A model generated the notes under the pieces. That model was not told the DNA's origin. It was given only the letters and a program-made list of their open reading frames with translations, and made no database searches. Source: Roseateles sp. (GTDB lineage Bacteria; Pseudomonadota; Gammaproteobacteria; Burkholderiales; Burkholderiaceae_C). Taken from it: 64,000 nt of DNA. This document shows positions 29,556 to 39,490 of this stretch, piece after piece. Location: positions 1-64,000 of the forward strand of contig JACDQM010000128.1 in the NCBI GenBank assembly GCA_015657635.1, read 5' to 3'. The stretch's first letter is position 1. Every line of letters begins with the position of its first letter. The position numbers and the translations under genes were made by a program.

Positions 29556-30434
29556 ATGCCGGCGACGGCGCTTGCGCTGGTGCTGTGCGCGGCACTGCTG
29601 CATGCGCTGTGGAACCTCGCCGCCAAGAAGGCCGGCGGCAACCATCACTTTGTGCTGGCCTGCGCGCTCGCGGTCAGCCTGCTTTGGGCGCCGCTGGCCC
29701 TGGGGCTGGGGTGGGCTGAATTGCGCCAGTGGCCTTCCGCCGCTTGGATCGCCGTGCTGGCCAGCGCGATCCTGCATCTGCTCTATTTCAATGCCCTGCT
29801 CGCCGGCTACCGCGCTTCGGATCTGAGCGTCGTCTACCCTGTGGCGCGCGGCAGCGCACCGGCGATTTCAGCGCTGGCTGCCATCCTGCTGCTGAATGAG
29901 CGGCCTGGCTGGGCAGGCGCGATCGGGCTCATCGCCGTGGTTTCCGGCATCGTTTTGATCGCGGCCGGTCCGGAACTATGGCGCCGAAGCGATGACCTGC
30001 AGGCACGCGCTCGACGCCGTCTTGGCCTAGCCTGGGGGGCACTGACTGGCCTGCTGATTGCGAGCTATACGGTGATTGATGGCTATGCCGTCAAGATCTT
30101 GCTCCTGTCGCCGCTGCTGCTGGACTGGGTCTGCAATGTGATTCGCGTGCCTTTCGCCATGCCTGCCGTGTGGCGCGACCGCAGCGGCTTCCTGCCTGCG
30201 CTGCGCCAGCAATGGCCGTATGTGCTGGTCATCGCCATCTTCGCGCCGCTGGGCTACATCCTGGTGCTGTACGCCATGCAGTTGGCGCCCTTGTCGCGCG
30301 TGGCGCCGGCCCGCGAGCTGTCGATGCTGGTAGCTGCGCTGCTCGCCGGTCAGCTCTTGAAGGAAGGTGACAGAGCCTCAAGGCTGCTTGGCGCGGCCTG
30401 CATCGCCTGCGGCGTGATCGCGCTGACGCTCTAG
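29556..30434 (+). CDS. EamA-family (DMT) membrane transporter
   Basis: The 292-residue hydrophobic protein has about ten membrane segments in two repeated halves, the plan of the drug/metabolite transporter superfamily. The first half ends at [20 protein letters not shown], the typical fourth-helix motif, and the second half repeats it as [33 protein letters not shown] near the start is common in this subgroup. It begins one base after ppsR. Its stop TAG overlaps the stop of the converging methyltransferase in the shared CTAG. The substrate cannot be predicted. Confidence 0.88.
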   Translation: MPATALALVLCAALLHALWNLAAKKAGGNHHFVLACALAVSLLWAPLALGLGWAELRQWPSAAWIAVLASAILHLLYFNALLAGYRASDLSVVYPVARGSAPAISALAAILLLNERPGWAGAIGLIAVVSGIVLIAAGPELWRRSDDLQARARRRLGLAWGALTGLLIASYTVIDGYAVKILLLSPLLLDWVCNVIRVPFAMPAVWRDRSGFLPALRQQWPYVLVIAIFAPLGYILVLYAMQLAPLSRVAPARELSMLVAALLAGQLLKEGDRASRLLGAACIACGVIALTL

Positions 30435-31207
30435 CTGAGCCGCTGCCGCGCGCTCTCGTAAAGGCAGATCGCCGCGGCCGCGCCGACGTTGAGCGACTCC
30501 TCGCCGCCCGGCTGCGGAATGCCCACGGTCAGCGTGCAGCGCTGCATCAAGTCAGGTTGCACGCCCTGCCCCTCGTGACCCATCACCCAGGCGCAGGGGC
30601 TGGGCAGCCGCAGCTGATGCAGCTGCTTGTCGGCGTGCGAGCTGGTCGCCACCAAAGGCAGCTGCAGCGCATCCAGATCCTCAGGCGCCAGGCCCTCGAC
30701 CAGATGCAGGCCGAAGTGCGCGCCCATGCCGGCGCGCAACACCTTAGGACTCCACAGCGCTGCCGTGCCCTTGAGCGCCAGCACCTGGCGAAAGCCCATC
30801 GCCGCCGCGCTGCGCAGGATGGTGCCCACATTGCCGGCGTCCTGCAGTCGGTCCAGCACCACCGAATCCTGCCCAGGCAGCAAGGCACGACCGGCATCGA
30901 GCGGCACCTCGAAGCCCAGCTGCGCCGGCGACTCCAGCCCACTGATGCTCTTGAACAATGCCACCGGCACGACCAGCACCTTGGGCGCCGCATCGGCCAG
31001 CATGCGCAGCGCAGGTTCGGCCATGGCAGCCTCGGTGATCACCGCCAGGCTCACCGCATGGCCTCGCTGCAGGCAGGCGCGCATCAGGTGATCACCCTCC
31101 AGCCACACCGTGCCCAGCTTGCGGTAGGCGCTGCCATCCTGGCTGAGCTTGCGCAGGCGCTGCAGCACCGGGTTGTCGCGCGAGCTGATGTGAAGAAGCT
31201 GAGTCAT
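30431..31207 (-). CDS. TrmH/SpoU-family RNA 2'-O-methyltransferase
   Basis: This 258-residue SPOUT enzyme methylates a ribose in rRNA or tRNA using S-adenosylmethionine bound in a knotted C-terminal fold. Motif 1 is [20 protein letters not shown], motif 2 VMGHEGQGV and motif 3 [20 protein letters not shown]. The N-terminal 90 residues are a substrate-binding domain ([15 protein letters not shown]). The start ATG at 31207 overlaps the rnhB stop in ATGA; the open frame further upstream crosses rnhB and is not coding. The target nucleotide is unknown. It ends the long envelope operon. Confidence 0.9.
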   Translation of the reverse strand: MTQLLHISSRDNPVLQRLRKLSQDGSAYRKLGTVWLEGDHLMRACLQRGHAVSLAVITEAAMAEPALRMLADAAPKVLVVPVALFKSISGLESPAQLGFEVPLDAGRALLPGQDSVVLDRLQDAGNVGTILRSAAAMGFRQVLALKGTAALWSPKVLRAGMGAHFGLHLVEGLAPEDLDALQLPLVATSSHADKQLHQLRLPSPCAWVMGHEGQGVQPDLMQRCTLTVGIPQPGGEESLNVGAAAAICLYESARQRLS

Positions 31208-31809
31208 CGCGTGTTCTCCAGCAGCTGGCGCACCGGCCCGAAGCTGCGCCGGTGCCAGGCCGTGACGCCATGCTTGCGCAGCGCCTGCAGGTGTTCGGGC
31301 GAGGGATAGCCCTTGTGCTTGGCGAAGCCGTACTCGGGATGCAGCTCGTGCACCGCCAGACATTGCCGATCGCGCGTGACCTTGGCCAGGATCGAGGCTG
31401 CCGAGATTGCCTGCACCTTTGAATCCCCTTTGACGATGGCCTCGGCCGGAATCTTCAGCACCGGCAGGCGGTTGCCGTCCACCAGCACCTTGGCAGGCTT
31501 GAGACGCAGGCCCTCGACGGCACGGCGCATTGCCAGCAGCGTGGCCTGCAGGATATTGAGCGCGTCGATTTCCTCGACGCTGGCCTCGGCGATGCAGCAG
31601 CACAGTGCCTTGGCGCGGATCTCGTCGAACAGGCGCTCGCGCTTCTTCTCGGTCAGCACCTTGGAATCCGCCAAGCCCTTGATCGGGTGCAGATCGTCGA
31701 GGATGACCGCCGCCGCGACAACCGGGCCAGCCAAGGGGCCGCGGCCGGCCTCGTCCACGCCGGCCATCAAACCGGGCACGTCCCAGGACAGGCCCAGCTG
31801 CTCAGGCAC
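31204..31809 (-). CDS. rnhB: ribonuclease HII
   Basis: RNase HII removes single ribonucleotides and RNA primers from DNA. The protein shows [21 protein letters not shown] with the catalytic D-E pair, [20 protein letters not shown], and the third and fourth acidic sites in [10 protein letters not shown] and [10 protein letters not shown] start at GTG 31809, which gives 201 residues and about 15 residues before AGVDE as in E. coli; an ATG at 31833 and one at 31767 are alternatives. The GTG overlaps the end of lpxB by 8 bases. lpxB-rnhB adjacency is conserved in proteobacteria. Confidence 0.93.
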   Translation of the reverse strand: MPEQLGLSWDVPGLMAGVDEAGRGPLAGPVVAAAVILDDLHPIKGLADSKVLTEKKRERLFDEIRAKALCCCIAEASVEEIDALNILQATLLAMRRAVEGLRLKPAKVLVDGNRLPVLKIPAEAIVKGDSKVQAISAASILAKVTRDRQCLAVHELHPEYGFAKHKGYPSPEHLQALRKHGVTAWHRRSFGPVRQLLENTR

Positions 31810-32950
31810 GGCCGAGGACTTGCGCGATCGCATCGGCAGCCACCTGCGCCGTGTTGCGGCGCAGGAGTTCATGTTGTTCGGCAAAGCGTGACTGCACGCG
31901 CTGGTAGCGCGCACTGTCGTCCAGCCAGGCGAGTCCTTCGCGTGCCAGCGCTTCAGGCGTGCAGGCATCCTGCAGCAACTCAGGCACCAGGAACTCGCGC
32001 GCCAGCACATTCGGCAAGCCGACCCAGGGCTGATAGCGCTTGTCCTTCATGCGCCACCAGTTCAGCGCATGCATGCGGTAGGCAATCACCATCGGGCGTT
32101 TGAACAGGGCTGCTTCCAGCGTGGCCGTGCCGCTGGCGACGAGCGTCACATCGCAGGCAGCCAGGGCCTCGTGCGATTTTCCGTCCAGTAGCGCCAAGGG
32201 GAGCTCGGGTGCGCAGGCTGCCACCATCGGTGTTAGCAAATCGCGCAGACCTGGGGCCACCGGCATCACGAAGCGCAGCCCAGGCCTGGCTTGATGCATC
32301 AAGACGGCAGCGCGCAGCAGCGGTTCGGCGATGTAGCGCACCTCGCTCTTGCGGCTCCCCGGCAGCAGCGCGATCACCGTATCGGACTCGCCCAGTCCCA
32401 ACAGTGCACGGCTGGCCGCCTTGGGCGGCTCCATCGGAATGGCATCGGCCAGCGGATGGCCGACATAGGTGGCGGCAATGCCGGCCTCCTGCAGCAGCGC
32501 CGGCTCGAACGGGAACAGGCACAGCACATGATCGGCCGAGCGGCGGATCTTCTGCACGCGCTCGGCGCGCCAGGCCCAGATCGAGGGGCAGACGAAATGG
32601 ATGGTCTTCACACCCGCCTCGCGCAGCTGGGCCTCGAGCGTGAAATTGAAGTCCGGCGCATCAATGCCGATGAAAGCGTCGGGCTTGTCCGCCAGCAGCC
32701 GCGCCGCCAGCTGGCGCCGAATGCCGAGAATTTCGCGCAAGTGCAGCAGCGCATCGACGTAGCCGAACACCGACAGCTTGTGATGCGGCCACCAAGCCTC
32801 AAAGTCCTGGGCGGCCATGCGCGGCCCGCCGATGCCCTGGGCTTGCAGAGAAGGCCAGCGCTGCCGCAGCCCGGCCAGCAGCAGGCCGGCCAGCAGATCA
32901 CCGGAGGCCTCGCCGGCCACCATGCCGAAGCGGGGCGCGGTGTCTTGCAT
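31802..32950 (-). CDS. lpxB: lipid-A-disaccharide synthase
   Basis: LpxB joins UDP-2,3-diacylglucosamine and lipid X to form the lipid A disaccharide at the inner membrane surface. The 382-residue protein has the family opening [18 protein letters not shown], the segment [20 protein letters not shown], the conserved [20 protein letters not shown] and the [11 protein letters not shown] block. It lies between lpxA and rnhB in the standard gene order. Confidence 0.97.
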   Translation of the reverse strand: MQDTAPRFGMVAGEASGDLLAGLLLAGLRQRWPSLQAQGIGGPRMAAQDFEAWWPHHKLSVFGYVDALLHLREILGIRRQLAARLLADKPDAFIGIDAPDFNFTLEAQLREAGVKTIHFVCPSIWAWRAERVQKIRRSADHVLCLFPFEPALLQEAGIAATYVGHPLADAIPMEPPKAASRALLGLGESDTVIALLPGSRKSEVRYIAEPLLRAAVLMHQARPGLRFVMPVAPGLRDLLTPMVAACAPELPLALLDGKSHEALAACDVTLVASGTATLEAALFKRPMVIAYRMHALNWWRMKDKRYQPWVGLPNVLAREFLVPELLQDACTPEALAREGLAWLDDSARYQRVQSRFAEQHELLRRNTAQVAADAIAQVLGRA

Positions 32951-32955
32951 GGGGC

Positions 32956-33744
32956 TCAGCGGATGATGCCGCGCGTTGCGGTGGCCAGGAAGTCCAGCAC
33001 CAGCGTGATGGTGTCCGCTGCCTCAGGCATGCTGCCGCGCAAGGTTTCCATCTCCATTCGCGCCTGGTCCAGCGTCAGGCCGCGGCGGTAGATGATGCGG
33101 TACATCTGCTTGACCGCATTGAGCTGCGCCGGGCTGAATCCGCGGCGCTTCAGGCCTTCCACATTGAAGCCCTTGGCCTCGGCTGTGTTGCCGCTGGCCA
33201 TCACGAAGGGCGGCAGATCCTGGAACAGGATCGAACCCATGGCGGTCATGCTGTGCGCGCCGATGTGCACGAACTGATGCACCACCGTGAAGCCGCCCAG
33301 GATCGCCCAGTCGCCCACATGCACATGGCCGGCCAGCTGCGCGTTGTTGGCGAAGATGGTCTTGTTGCCCACCTTGCAGTCATGCGCCAGATGGACATAG
33401 GCCATCATCCAGTTGTCGTCACCCAGGCGGGTCAGCCCGTCGTCCTGCGTGGTGCCGCGGTTGAAGGTGCAGAACTCGCGGATCGTGTTGCGGTCGCCGA
33501 TCTCCAGCCGCGTAGGCTCGCCGGCGTACTTCTTGTCCTGCGGCGCAGCGCCGATGGAGCAGAACTGGAAGATCTTGTTGTCGCGGCCGATGCGGGTCGG
33601 GCCCTGCAACACGCAATGGGCGCCGACGCTCGTGCCCTCACCGATGCTGACATCGGGGCCGATCACGGTGTAGGGGCCGACTTCCACATTGGCGCCAAGC
33701 TCGGCCTTGGGGTCGATCAGCGCGGTCGGATGAATCAGTGCCAT
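32956..33744 (-). CDS. lpxA: UDP-N-acetylglucosamine acyltransferase
   Basis: LpxA adds a hydroxyacyl chain to UDP-GlcNAc, the first step of lipid A synthesis. The 262 residues equal the E. coli length. The hexapeptide repeats form a left-handed beta helix ([20 protein letters not shown] ... [20 protein letters not shown]). The catalytic histidine lies in [15 protein letters not shown]. The frame extends 19 codons upstream, but the family starts at the ATG at 33744. It lies directly before lpxB and behind fabZ. Confidence 0.97.
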   Translation of the reverse strand: MALIHPTALIDPKAELGANVEVGPYTVIGPDVSIGEGTSVGAHCVLQGPTRIGRDNKIFQFCSIGAAPQDKKYAGEPTRLEIGDRNTIREFCTFNRGTTQDDGLTRLGDDNWMMAYVHLAHDCKVGNKTIFANNAQLAGHVHVGDWAILGGFTVVHQFVHIGAHSMTAMGSILFQDLPPFVMASGNTAEAKGFNVEGLKRRGFSPAQLNAVKQMYRIIYRRGLTLDQARMEMETLRGSMPEAADTITLVLDFLATATRGIIR

Positions 33745-33773
33745 CGCTTGCTTGCTCCTGCCCGTTTTCTCAC

Positions 33774-34217
33774 TCAGCTCTCGACGCGGCGCATGGTGCA
33801 CAGCAGCTCGGCCTCGCAGGCCAGCTCTTCGCCCACATAGGCACGGCCGGTGAACTTGTAGATCGAGGCCTTGGCACGATCCAGCGTGACGTCCAGCACC
33901 AGCTGATCACCCGGCTCGACCGGGCGCTTGAAGCGGGCCGCGTCGATGCCGGCGAAGTAGACCACCGACTTGTCGTCGAGCTCAATGCCCTGGCTGACCA
34001 GCGTCAGCACCGTGGCAGCCTGCGCCATCGCCTCAAGGATCAGCACGCCCGGCATCACCGGACGGTGCGGGAAGTGGCCGGTGAAGTGCGGCTCGTTGAT
34101 GGTGACGTTCTTCAGGGCGCGGATGCGCTTGCCCATCTCCAGCTCGATGACGCGGTCCACCAGCAGGATGGGATAGCGGTGCGGGAGCTTCTTCAGAATC
34201 TGGTGGATATCCATCAT
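33774..34217 (-). CDS. fabZ: 3-hydroxyacyl-ACP dehydratase FabZ
   Basis: FabZ dehydrates 3-hydroxyacyl-ACP in fatty-acid elongation and competes with LpxA for the hydroxyacyl substrate, so its place in the lpx cluster balances phospholipid and lipid A. The catalytic histidine and glutamate lie in [20 protein letters not shown]. The N-terminal [15 protein letters not shown] is typical. The protein is 147 residues from the ATG at 34217; a second ATG follows at once. It starts 3 bases after the lpxD stop. Confidence 0.97.
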   Translation of the reverse strand: MMDIHQILKKLPHRYPILLVDRVIELEMGKRIRALKNVTINEPHFTGHFPHRPVMPGVLILEAMAQAATVLTLVSQGIELDDKSVVYFAGIDAARFKRPVEPGDQLVLDVTLDRAKASIYKFTGRAYVGEELACEAELLCTMRRVES

Positions 34218-34219
34218 GG

Positions 34220-35257
34220 TCACAATTTCTTTTCCAGCGCTTTCAGGCGCTCGCGCAGGCTATAGAGCTGGCGCAGAGTGGCGGCATTCTTCTCCCAGCT
34301 CGCATTGTCGTCGAAGGGGAAGACGCCGGTGTACTGGCCCGGCTTGGCAATCGAGCGCGTGATCAGCGTGCAGGCCGAGATGTGCACGTGGTCGGCGATC
34401 TGCAGATGGCCCACGATGCTGGCAGCGCCACCGACCGTGCAATGCGCGCCGATGCGAGTGCTGCCGGCGATCGCGACGCAGCCCGCGATGGCGGTGTGGG
34501 CGCCGATCCGCACGTTGTGGCCGACCTGGATCAGGTTGTCGAGCTTCACGCCATCGGCAATCACGGTATCGCCCAGCGCCCCGCGGTCGATGCAGGTGTT
34601 GGCGCCGATTTCGACATCGTCACCGATCTGCACCGCACCCAGCTGCTCGATCTTTTCCCAGCGGCCTCCGTCGGCCGACTTCACCGGCGCAAAGCCGAAG
34701 CCGTCGGCACCAATCACCGCGCCGCTGTGGATGATGCAGCGCGCGCCGATGCGGCTGTCGAAGCCGACCGTCACCCGCGCGGCCAAGCGCGTGCCGGCGC
34801 CGATTTGCGAGTCTCGCTCGATCACACAATGTGGGCCGATGCGTGCGCCGGCACCGACCGCCACGCCGGCCTCGATCACCGCCAGCGCACCGACGTCAAC
34901 GCCCTCGCCCAGCACTGCGCTGGCGTCGATCACGGCCGACGGGTGGATGCGCGGCGTGGCTTGCGGGCGCACGCGCGCAGCCCACCACTGCGTCAGTCGG
35001 GCAAAGTACAGATACGGGTCAGGCGTGACGATGGCTGCACCGCGCGCCGAGGCCGTTTCGGCAAATGCCGGCGCGACGATGACACAGGCCGCCGCAGTGC
35101 CCTGCAGCTGCGACTGGTAGCGCACATTGGAGAGGAAGCTCAGAGTGCCTGAGTCCGCCCCCTCCAGCGGGCCCAGCCGCGTGATCTCGATTTCGGAGGC
35201 ACCAACAAGATCGCCGCCCAAGGCGGCGATCACATCGGCGAGCGTGATGCGGCTCAC
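34220..35257 (-). CDS. lpxD: UDP-3-O-(3-hydroxyacyl)glucosamine N-acyltransferase
   Basis: LpxD adds the second hydroxyacyl chain in lipid A synthesis. The 345-residue protein has an N-terminal uridine-binding domain ([14 protein letters not shown]), then hexapeptide repeats. The catalytic histidine lies in [20 protein letters not shown]. The C-terminal helix ([18 protein letters not shown]) completes the family pattern. The start is GTG and overlaps the skp stop in GTGA. Confidence 0.97.
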   Translation of the reverse strand: MSRITLADVIAALGGDLVGASEIEITRLGPLEGADSGTLSFLSNVRYQSQLQGTAAACVIVAPAFAETASARGAAIVTPDPYLYFARLTQWWAARVRPQATPRIHPSAVIDASAVLGEGVDVGALAVIEAGVAVGAGARIGPHCVIERDSQIGAGTRLAARVTVGFDSRIGARCIIHSGAVIGADGFGFAPVKSADGGRWEKIEQLGAVQIGDDVEIGANTCIDRGALGDTVIADGVKLDNLIQVGHNVRIGAHTAIAGCVAIAGSTRIGAHCTVGGAASIVGHLQIADHVHISACTLITRSIAKPGQYTGVFPFDDNASWEKNAATLRQLYSLRERLKALEKKL

Positions 35258-35760
35258 TTCTGCGCGTTGAGCGCGTCGATCACCTTCTTGGTGATGTCCA
35301 CGCGGTTGCTGGCCATGATGGCCTCTTGCACGATCAGGTCGTACTTCTCGGCGTCGAAGATCTGCTTGATCACGCGGTTGGCGCGCTCGACCAGCGCACC
35401 CAGTTCTTCATTCTTGCGCTGGTTCAGGTCTTCGCGGAGTTCGCGTCCCTTGCGCTGCAACTCGCGATCACGGTCGATCACGTCGCGCTGGCGGCGGTTG
35501 CGCTCAGCCTCAGACAGCGTCGGCGCTTCCTTTTCCAGTTTCTCAGCCGCGGCACGCAGCTTGTTCTCCTGGTCCTTGAATTCCTTCTCGCGCTTGCTGA
35601 ACTCGGTCTCCAGCTTCAGTTGCGCTGCCTTGGCCATATTGGCCTCGCGCATCACGACCTCGCTGTTGACATAGCCGATCTTCAACTCCTGGGCCTGAAC
35701 AGCCACGGCCGAGGTGCACACCAGGGCGGCCATTGCCACCGTCTTCAACAGCTTGCTCAT
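35254..35760 (-). CDS. skp: periplasmic chaperone Skp/OmpH
   Basis: Skp holds unfolded outer-membrane proteins in the periplasm on their way to BamA. The 168-residue protein has a signal peptide ([20 protein letters not shown], cut near VQA-QE). A short beta core ([16 protein letters not shown]) encloses a long charged coiled coil (about residues 45-125), which forms the jellyfish arms. It lies between bamA and lpxD, the standard order, and is coupled to lpxD by a 4-base overlap. Confidence 0.93.
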   Translation of the reverse strand: MSKLLKTVAMAALVCTSAVAVQAQELKIGYVNSEVVMREANMAKAAQLKLETEFSKREKEFKDQENKLRAAAEKLEKEAPTLSEAERNRRQRDVIDRDRELQRKGRELREDLNQRKNEELGALVERANRVIKQIFDAEKYDLIVQEAIMASNRVDITKKVIDALNAQK

Positions 35761-35762
35761 AG

Positions 35763-38084
35763 TCAGAATGCAGTCCCGATCTGGAATTGGAATTTCTCGA
35801 TTCTATCCGTTGGCTTTTTCCGCAAGGGCGTGCCAAAGCTCAGCTTCAACGGCCCCATCGGCGACATCCAGCTCAGGCCGATACCGGCCGACACGCGCAG
35901 GGAGTCGAGGTTCACGGATTCAAACGAGCTCTTGGTGTTCCACACGTTGCCGGCATCGACAAAGCCGAACAGGCGGAACGACTTGTCATTGCCGCTGCCT
36001 GGCACAGGAACGTAAAGCTCAGCGTTGGCGTTGACACGCAGATTGCCGCCGGAATAGGAGCCGGTCGGATCCACTGGGCCCAGCGAGTTCGATTCGAACA
36101 CCCGCACCGAACCCAGGCCGCCAGCGTAGAAGTTCTTGAAGATCGGATAGCTGCGGCCACCCAGACCGGAGCCGACACCGAGCTCGCCGTTCACCATCAG
36201 CGAAAACTTGTTGTTGGCGCTGAGCGGGAAGTACTGCTGGTACTGCAGATTGGCTCGAGCGTAGCGTGCGTCGCCAAACAGGCTGGACTCGAGGTTGACC
36301 CGCTGGTAGCGGCCTGCGCTCGGCGACAGCACGCTGTCGCGGCTGTCGCGCTGCCAACCCAACGTCAGCGGGAAGGAGTTGCTGCGGTCACCGAACTCGT
36401 TGAAGTAGCGCTTGTAGCTCAGCGGCACGCCGACGTTGGTGCTGATCGAGGTGCGCTCGGCACCGAGGCCGAAGAACACCGTATCAACCTCGGAGAACGG
36501 CACGCCGAAACGAATCGTGCCGCCATAGGAGGCCAAGGAATAGACCTCGCCCAGGGTGTTCAGCGGCTTGGTGGTGCGGTAGAACACATCCAGCGCACGC
36601 GACACACCGTCGACCGTGAAATAGGGATCAACCGTGCTGAGCGCGACCTGGCGGCCGGTCTTGGCCGTGTTGAGCTCGATGCCCAGGTAATTGCCCGAGC
36701 CGAAGACGTTGTCCTGCTTGATCGAGCCCTGAAGCGACAGTTTCTGCGCGCTGGAGTAGCCCGCGCCCACCATGATGTTGCCGGTCGGCCGCTCTTCAAC
36801 GGTGATGGTCACATCCACCTGGTCCTGCGCGCCCGGCACCTCGCTGGTGTCGATATTGACTTCCTTGAAGTAGCCCAGGCGCTCGACGCGGTCACGCGAA
36901 GCCTTGATGCGCTGACCGTCATACCAGGCGGACTCGAACTGGCGGAACTCGCGACGGATCACTTCGTCACGGGTGCGTGTGTTGCCGGAAACGATGACAC
37001 GGCGCACATAGACGCGGCGCTGCGGCTCGGCAAAGAAGGTCACCGCCACCTGACCGGTGGCGCGATCGATCTCGGGGCGGCTCTCGACGCGCGCGAAGGC
37101 ATAGCCGTAGGTGCCATAAAGGTCGTTGAAGGAGCGTGTGGTCTGGGCCACTGCCTCGCCCCGGTACGCTTCGCCCGGCTTCAGCGCCACCAGGCGCTTG
37201 AAATCTTCTTCGCGCCCCAGGTATTCGCCTTCGAGCTTGACCGCAGTCACCGTGTAGGGCTGACCCTCGCTGATGGTGATGGCGATGTTGATGCTCTGCT
37301 TGTCCGGCGAGATCGTCACCTGGGTGGAGGTGACATTGAACTCAAGATAGCCGCGGTTCAGATAGAAAGAGCGGATGGTCTCGATATCGGCATTCAGCTT
37401 GGCGCGCGAATAGCGGTCCGTCTTGGTGTACCAGGTCAGCCAGCCGCTGGTGGTCTGTTCCAGCAGACCCAGCAGCGTGCCTTCCGAGACGGCCTTCGTG
37501 CCCAGAATGCGGATCTCGCCAATCTTGGCGGGTTCGCCCTCGGTGACCGTGAAGCTGACGTTGACCCGGTTGCGCTCCAGCGGCGTGATCGTCGTCGTCA
37601 CCTCGGCGCCGTACATGCTGCGGGTCAGGTACTGGCGCTTGAGCTCCTGCTCGGCGCGATCAGCCAAGGCCTTGTCGAAAGGCTTGCCTTCGCCGATGCC
37701 CACATCCTTCAGCGACTTGGACAGGGCTTCGGTGTCGAACTCCTTCAGGCCGACGAAACTCACATTCGCGATGGTGGGGCGCTCCTCGATGATCACCACC
37801 ACGGCGCCGCCGTCGATGCTCAGACGCACGTCCTTGAACAAGCCGGTGGCGAACAATGCGCGCAGCGCAGCCGCGCCCTTGTCGTCGTTGTAGGTATCGC
37901 CGATGCGGAAGGGCAGCGACGCGAACACCGTACCGGGGTCGGTACGCTGCAGGCCTTCGACACGGATGTCCTTCAACACGAAGGGATCGACGGCCCAGGC
38001 GGCGCCCGACTGCAGCGCAGCGGCAAGCGCCAGCATCAGGAAAGACGGACGCAGGGGCGCGGACTTGCGATGACTAGAGGACAT
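35763..38084 (-). CDS. bamA: outer-membrane protein assembly factor BamA
   Basis: BamA is the beta-barrel core of the machine that folds outer-membrane proteins. The 773-residue protein starts with a signal peptide (cut near AAWA-VD, about residue 32). Five POTRA domains follow from FVLKDIRVEGLQRTDPGTVF to about residue 430. The 16-strand barrel ends with a terminal aromatic (FQFQIGTAF). The barrel loop 6 VRGF-type motif appears as VRVFESNSLGP. The gap to rseP is 13 bases and to skp 2 bases, so all are cotranscribed. Confidence 0.97.
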   Translation of the reverse strand: MSSSHRKSAPLRPSFLMLALAAALQSGAAWAVDPFVLKDIRVEGLQRTDPGTVFASLPFRIGDTYNDDKGAAALRALFATGLFKDVRLSIDGGAVVVIIEERPTIANVSFVGLKEFDTEALSKSLKDVGIGEGKPFDKALADRAEQELKRQYLTRSMYGAEVTTTITPLERNRVNVSFTVTEGEPAKIGEIRILGTKAVSEGTLLGLLEQTTSGWLTWYTKTDRYSRAKLNADIETIRSFYLNRGYLEFNVTSTQVTISPDKQSINIAITISEGQPYTVTAVKLEGEYLGREEDFKRLVALKPGEAYRGEAVAQTTRSFNDLYGTYGYAFARVESRPEIDRATGQVAVTFFAEPQRRVYVRRVIVSGNTRTRDEVIRREFRQFESAWYDGQRIKASRDRVERLGYFKEVNIDTSEVPGAQDQVDVTITVEERPTGNIMVGAGYSSAQKLSLQGSIKQDNVFGSGNYLGIELNTAKTGRQVALSTVDPYFTVDGVSRALDVFYRTTKPLNTLGEVYSLASYGGTIRFGVPFSEVDTVFFGLGAERTSISTNVGVPLSYKRYFNEFGDRSNSFPLTLGWQRDSRDSVLSPSAGRYQRVNLESSLFGDARYARANLQYQQYFPLSANNKFSLMVNGELGVGSGLGGRSYPIFKNFYAGGLGSVRVFESNSLGPVDPTGSYSGGNLRVNANAELYVPVPGSGNDKSFRLFGFVDAGNVWNTKSSFESVNLDSLRVSAGIGLSWMSPMGPLKLSFGTPLRKKPTDRIEKFQFQIGTAF

Positions 38085-38097
38085 GCGGAATAGAGAG

Positions 38098-39477
38098 TCA
38101 GTGCAGACCCAGCTGGCGGGCCAGGTCGTTGGAAAGGGCCAAAGCCATCAGCAGAAACAAAATCAGCGCACCTGCGCGCTGCAAATGTCTGAGCCACCAT
38201 TCCGAGACGGGGCGGCCGGTCAGACCCTCGAAAAGATAATACATCAGGTGTCCACCATCGAGCATCGGCAGCGGCAGCAGGTTCAGCACACCGAGGCTGA
38301 CGCTGACCAGGGCCAGAAAGCTCAGATAGGCGGTGAGCCCGAGGCGCGCGGACTGACCCGCGTAGTCGGCGATGGTGATGGGGCCGCTGAGATTCTTCAG
38401 CGACGCTTCGCCAACCAGCATGCGACCAACGACTTTCAGCGTCATGGTCGACACCTCCCAGGTGCGCTGGGCGCCGAGGCCGATCGATTCAAACGGGCCG
38501 TGGCTGACCTTGACCAGCGCCGGCGGCGCGCCCACCATGGCCTCGATGCGGCCGAAGCGCTGCCCGGCTTCGTTGACCTGGCGCGGACGGACAACGAAGG
38601 TCAAGACCTGACCCGCGCGCTCGACTTGCCACTGCATCGGCAGCGCCGAGTCGCCGTCGCGACCCGAGGCGCGGATGCGTTCGCGCAGTGCGGCGGCATC
38701 GCTCACCAGCTGACCGTCAACGCTGATGACCCGGTCGCCCGCCAGCAGTCCAGCAGCAGCGGCAGCCCCGCCAGCTGATATCTGACCCAGCACGGGCTCG
38801 CTGAACGGCGAGCCCATGCCCAGCTTGCGAAGCAATGCGGCATCGAGATCGCGACCGCCCAACTGGTCGGTGTCGAGCAACAACTCGCGCCGCCGATGGC
38901 CCGCCTCATCGCTGACGCTCAGGTGCAGCTTGCGCCCCTCGCTGACCGCTTGCGTCAGCTGCCAGCGCAGCTGCGGCAGCGACTGGATCTCGGTCCAGTT
39001 CTGCCCGTCGGCTGAACTCGCCTGCACCCAGTCGCCGGCACGCAGACCAGCCCGCTCGGCCACGCTGCCGGCCAGGGGCGTACCGAGCACAGCCTTGGGT
39101 TCGTCGACCCCGATCCAGTTCACCGCCGCAAACAACAGGATGGCGAGCACGAAGTTGGCGACCGGCCCGGCCGCGACGATGGCGGCGCGCTGGCGCAGCG
39201 GCCGGTTGTTGAAGGCCTGCTCGCGAAGTTCCGGCGGCACCGGCCCTTCCCGCTCATCCAGCATGCGCACATAGCCCCCCAAGGGCAGCAGGCTGAGCGT
39301 GAACTCGGTCGAGTCAGCGTCTTTCTGGCGGCGCCAGATCACGCGGCCGAAGCCGACCGAGAAGCGCAGCACCTTGACACCACAGGCACGCGCCACGCGG
39401 TAGTGGCCCCATTCATGGACCACGATCAGCACACCGAGTGCCAGAACAAACGCCAGTGCGGTACTCAGCAAGGACAT
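38098..39477 (-). CDS. rseP: RIP zinc metalloprotease RseP
   Basis: RseP is the site-2 membrane protease that cuts the anti-sigma factor of the envelope stress response and clears signal peptides. The 459-residue protein has HEWGH in LIVVHEWGHYRVARACGVKV at the first membrane helix. Two periplasmic PDZ domains lie in the middle (GLLAGDRVISVDGQLVSDAA is the second). The third zinc ligand lies in LPLPMLDGGHLMYYLFEGLT. It lies before bamA and behind dxr, as in most proteobacteria. Confidence 0.96.
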   Translation of the reverse strand: MSLLSTALAFVLALGVLIVVHEWGHYRVARACGVKVLRFSVGFGRVIWRRQKDADSTEFTLSLLPLGGYVRMLDEREGPVPPELREQAFNNRPLRQRAAIVAAGPVANFVLAILLFAAVNWIGVDEPKAVLGTPLAGSVAERAGLRAGDWVQASSADGQNWTEIQSLPQLRWQLTQAVSEGRKLHLSVSDEAGHRRRELLLDTDQLGGRDLDAALLRKLGMGSPFSEPVLGQISAGGAAAAAGLLAGDRVISVDGQLVSDAAALRERIRASGRDGDSALPMQWQVERAGQVLTFVVRPRQVNEAGQRFGRIEAMVGAPPALVKVSHGPFESIGLGAQRTWEVSTMTLKVVGRMLVGEASLKNLSGPITIADYAGQSARLGLTAYLSFLALVSVSLGVLNLLPLPMLDGGHLMYYLFEGLTGRPVSEWWLRHLQRAGALILFLLMALALSNDLARQLGLH

Positions 39478-39490
39478 GGCCTGCCCCGAC

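Noticed and set aside
26123-29641. A 1172-codon reading of ppsA
   Set aside because: The extra N-terminus is antisense to ppsR and unlike PEP synthase, which starts at 28531.
35787-38093. A 768-codon open frame antisense to bamA
   Set aside because: GC-rich codon bias in bamA leaves the opposite strand free of stops. The predicted protein is histidine/arginine/glutamine-rich, has no recognisable domain, and bamA itself is certain.
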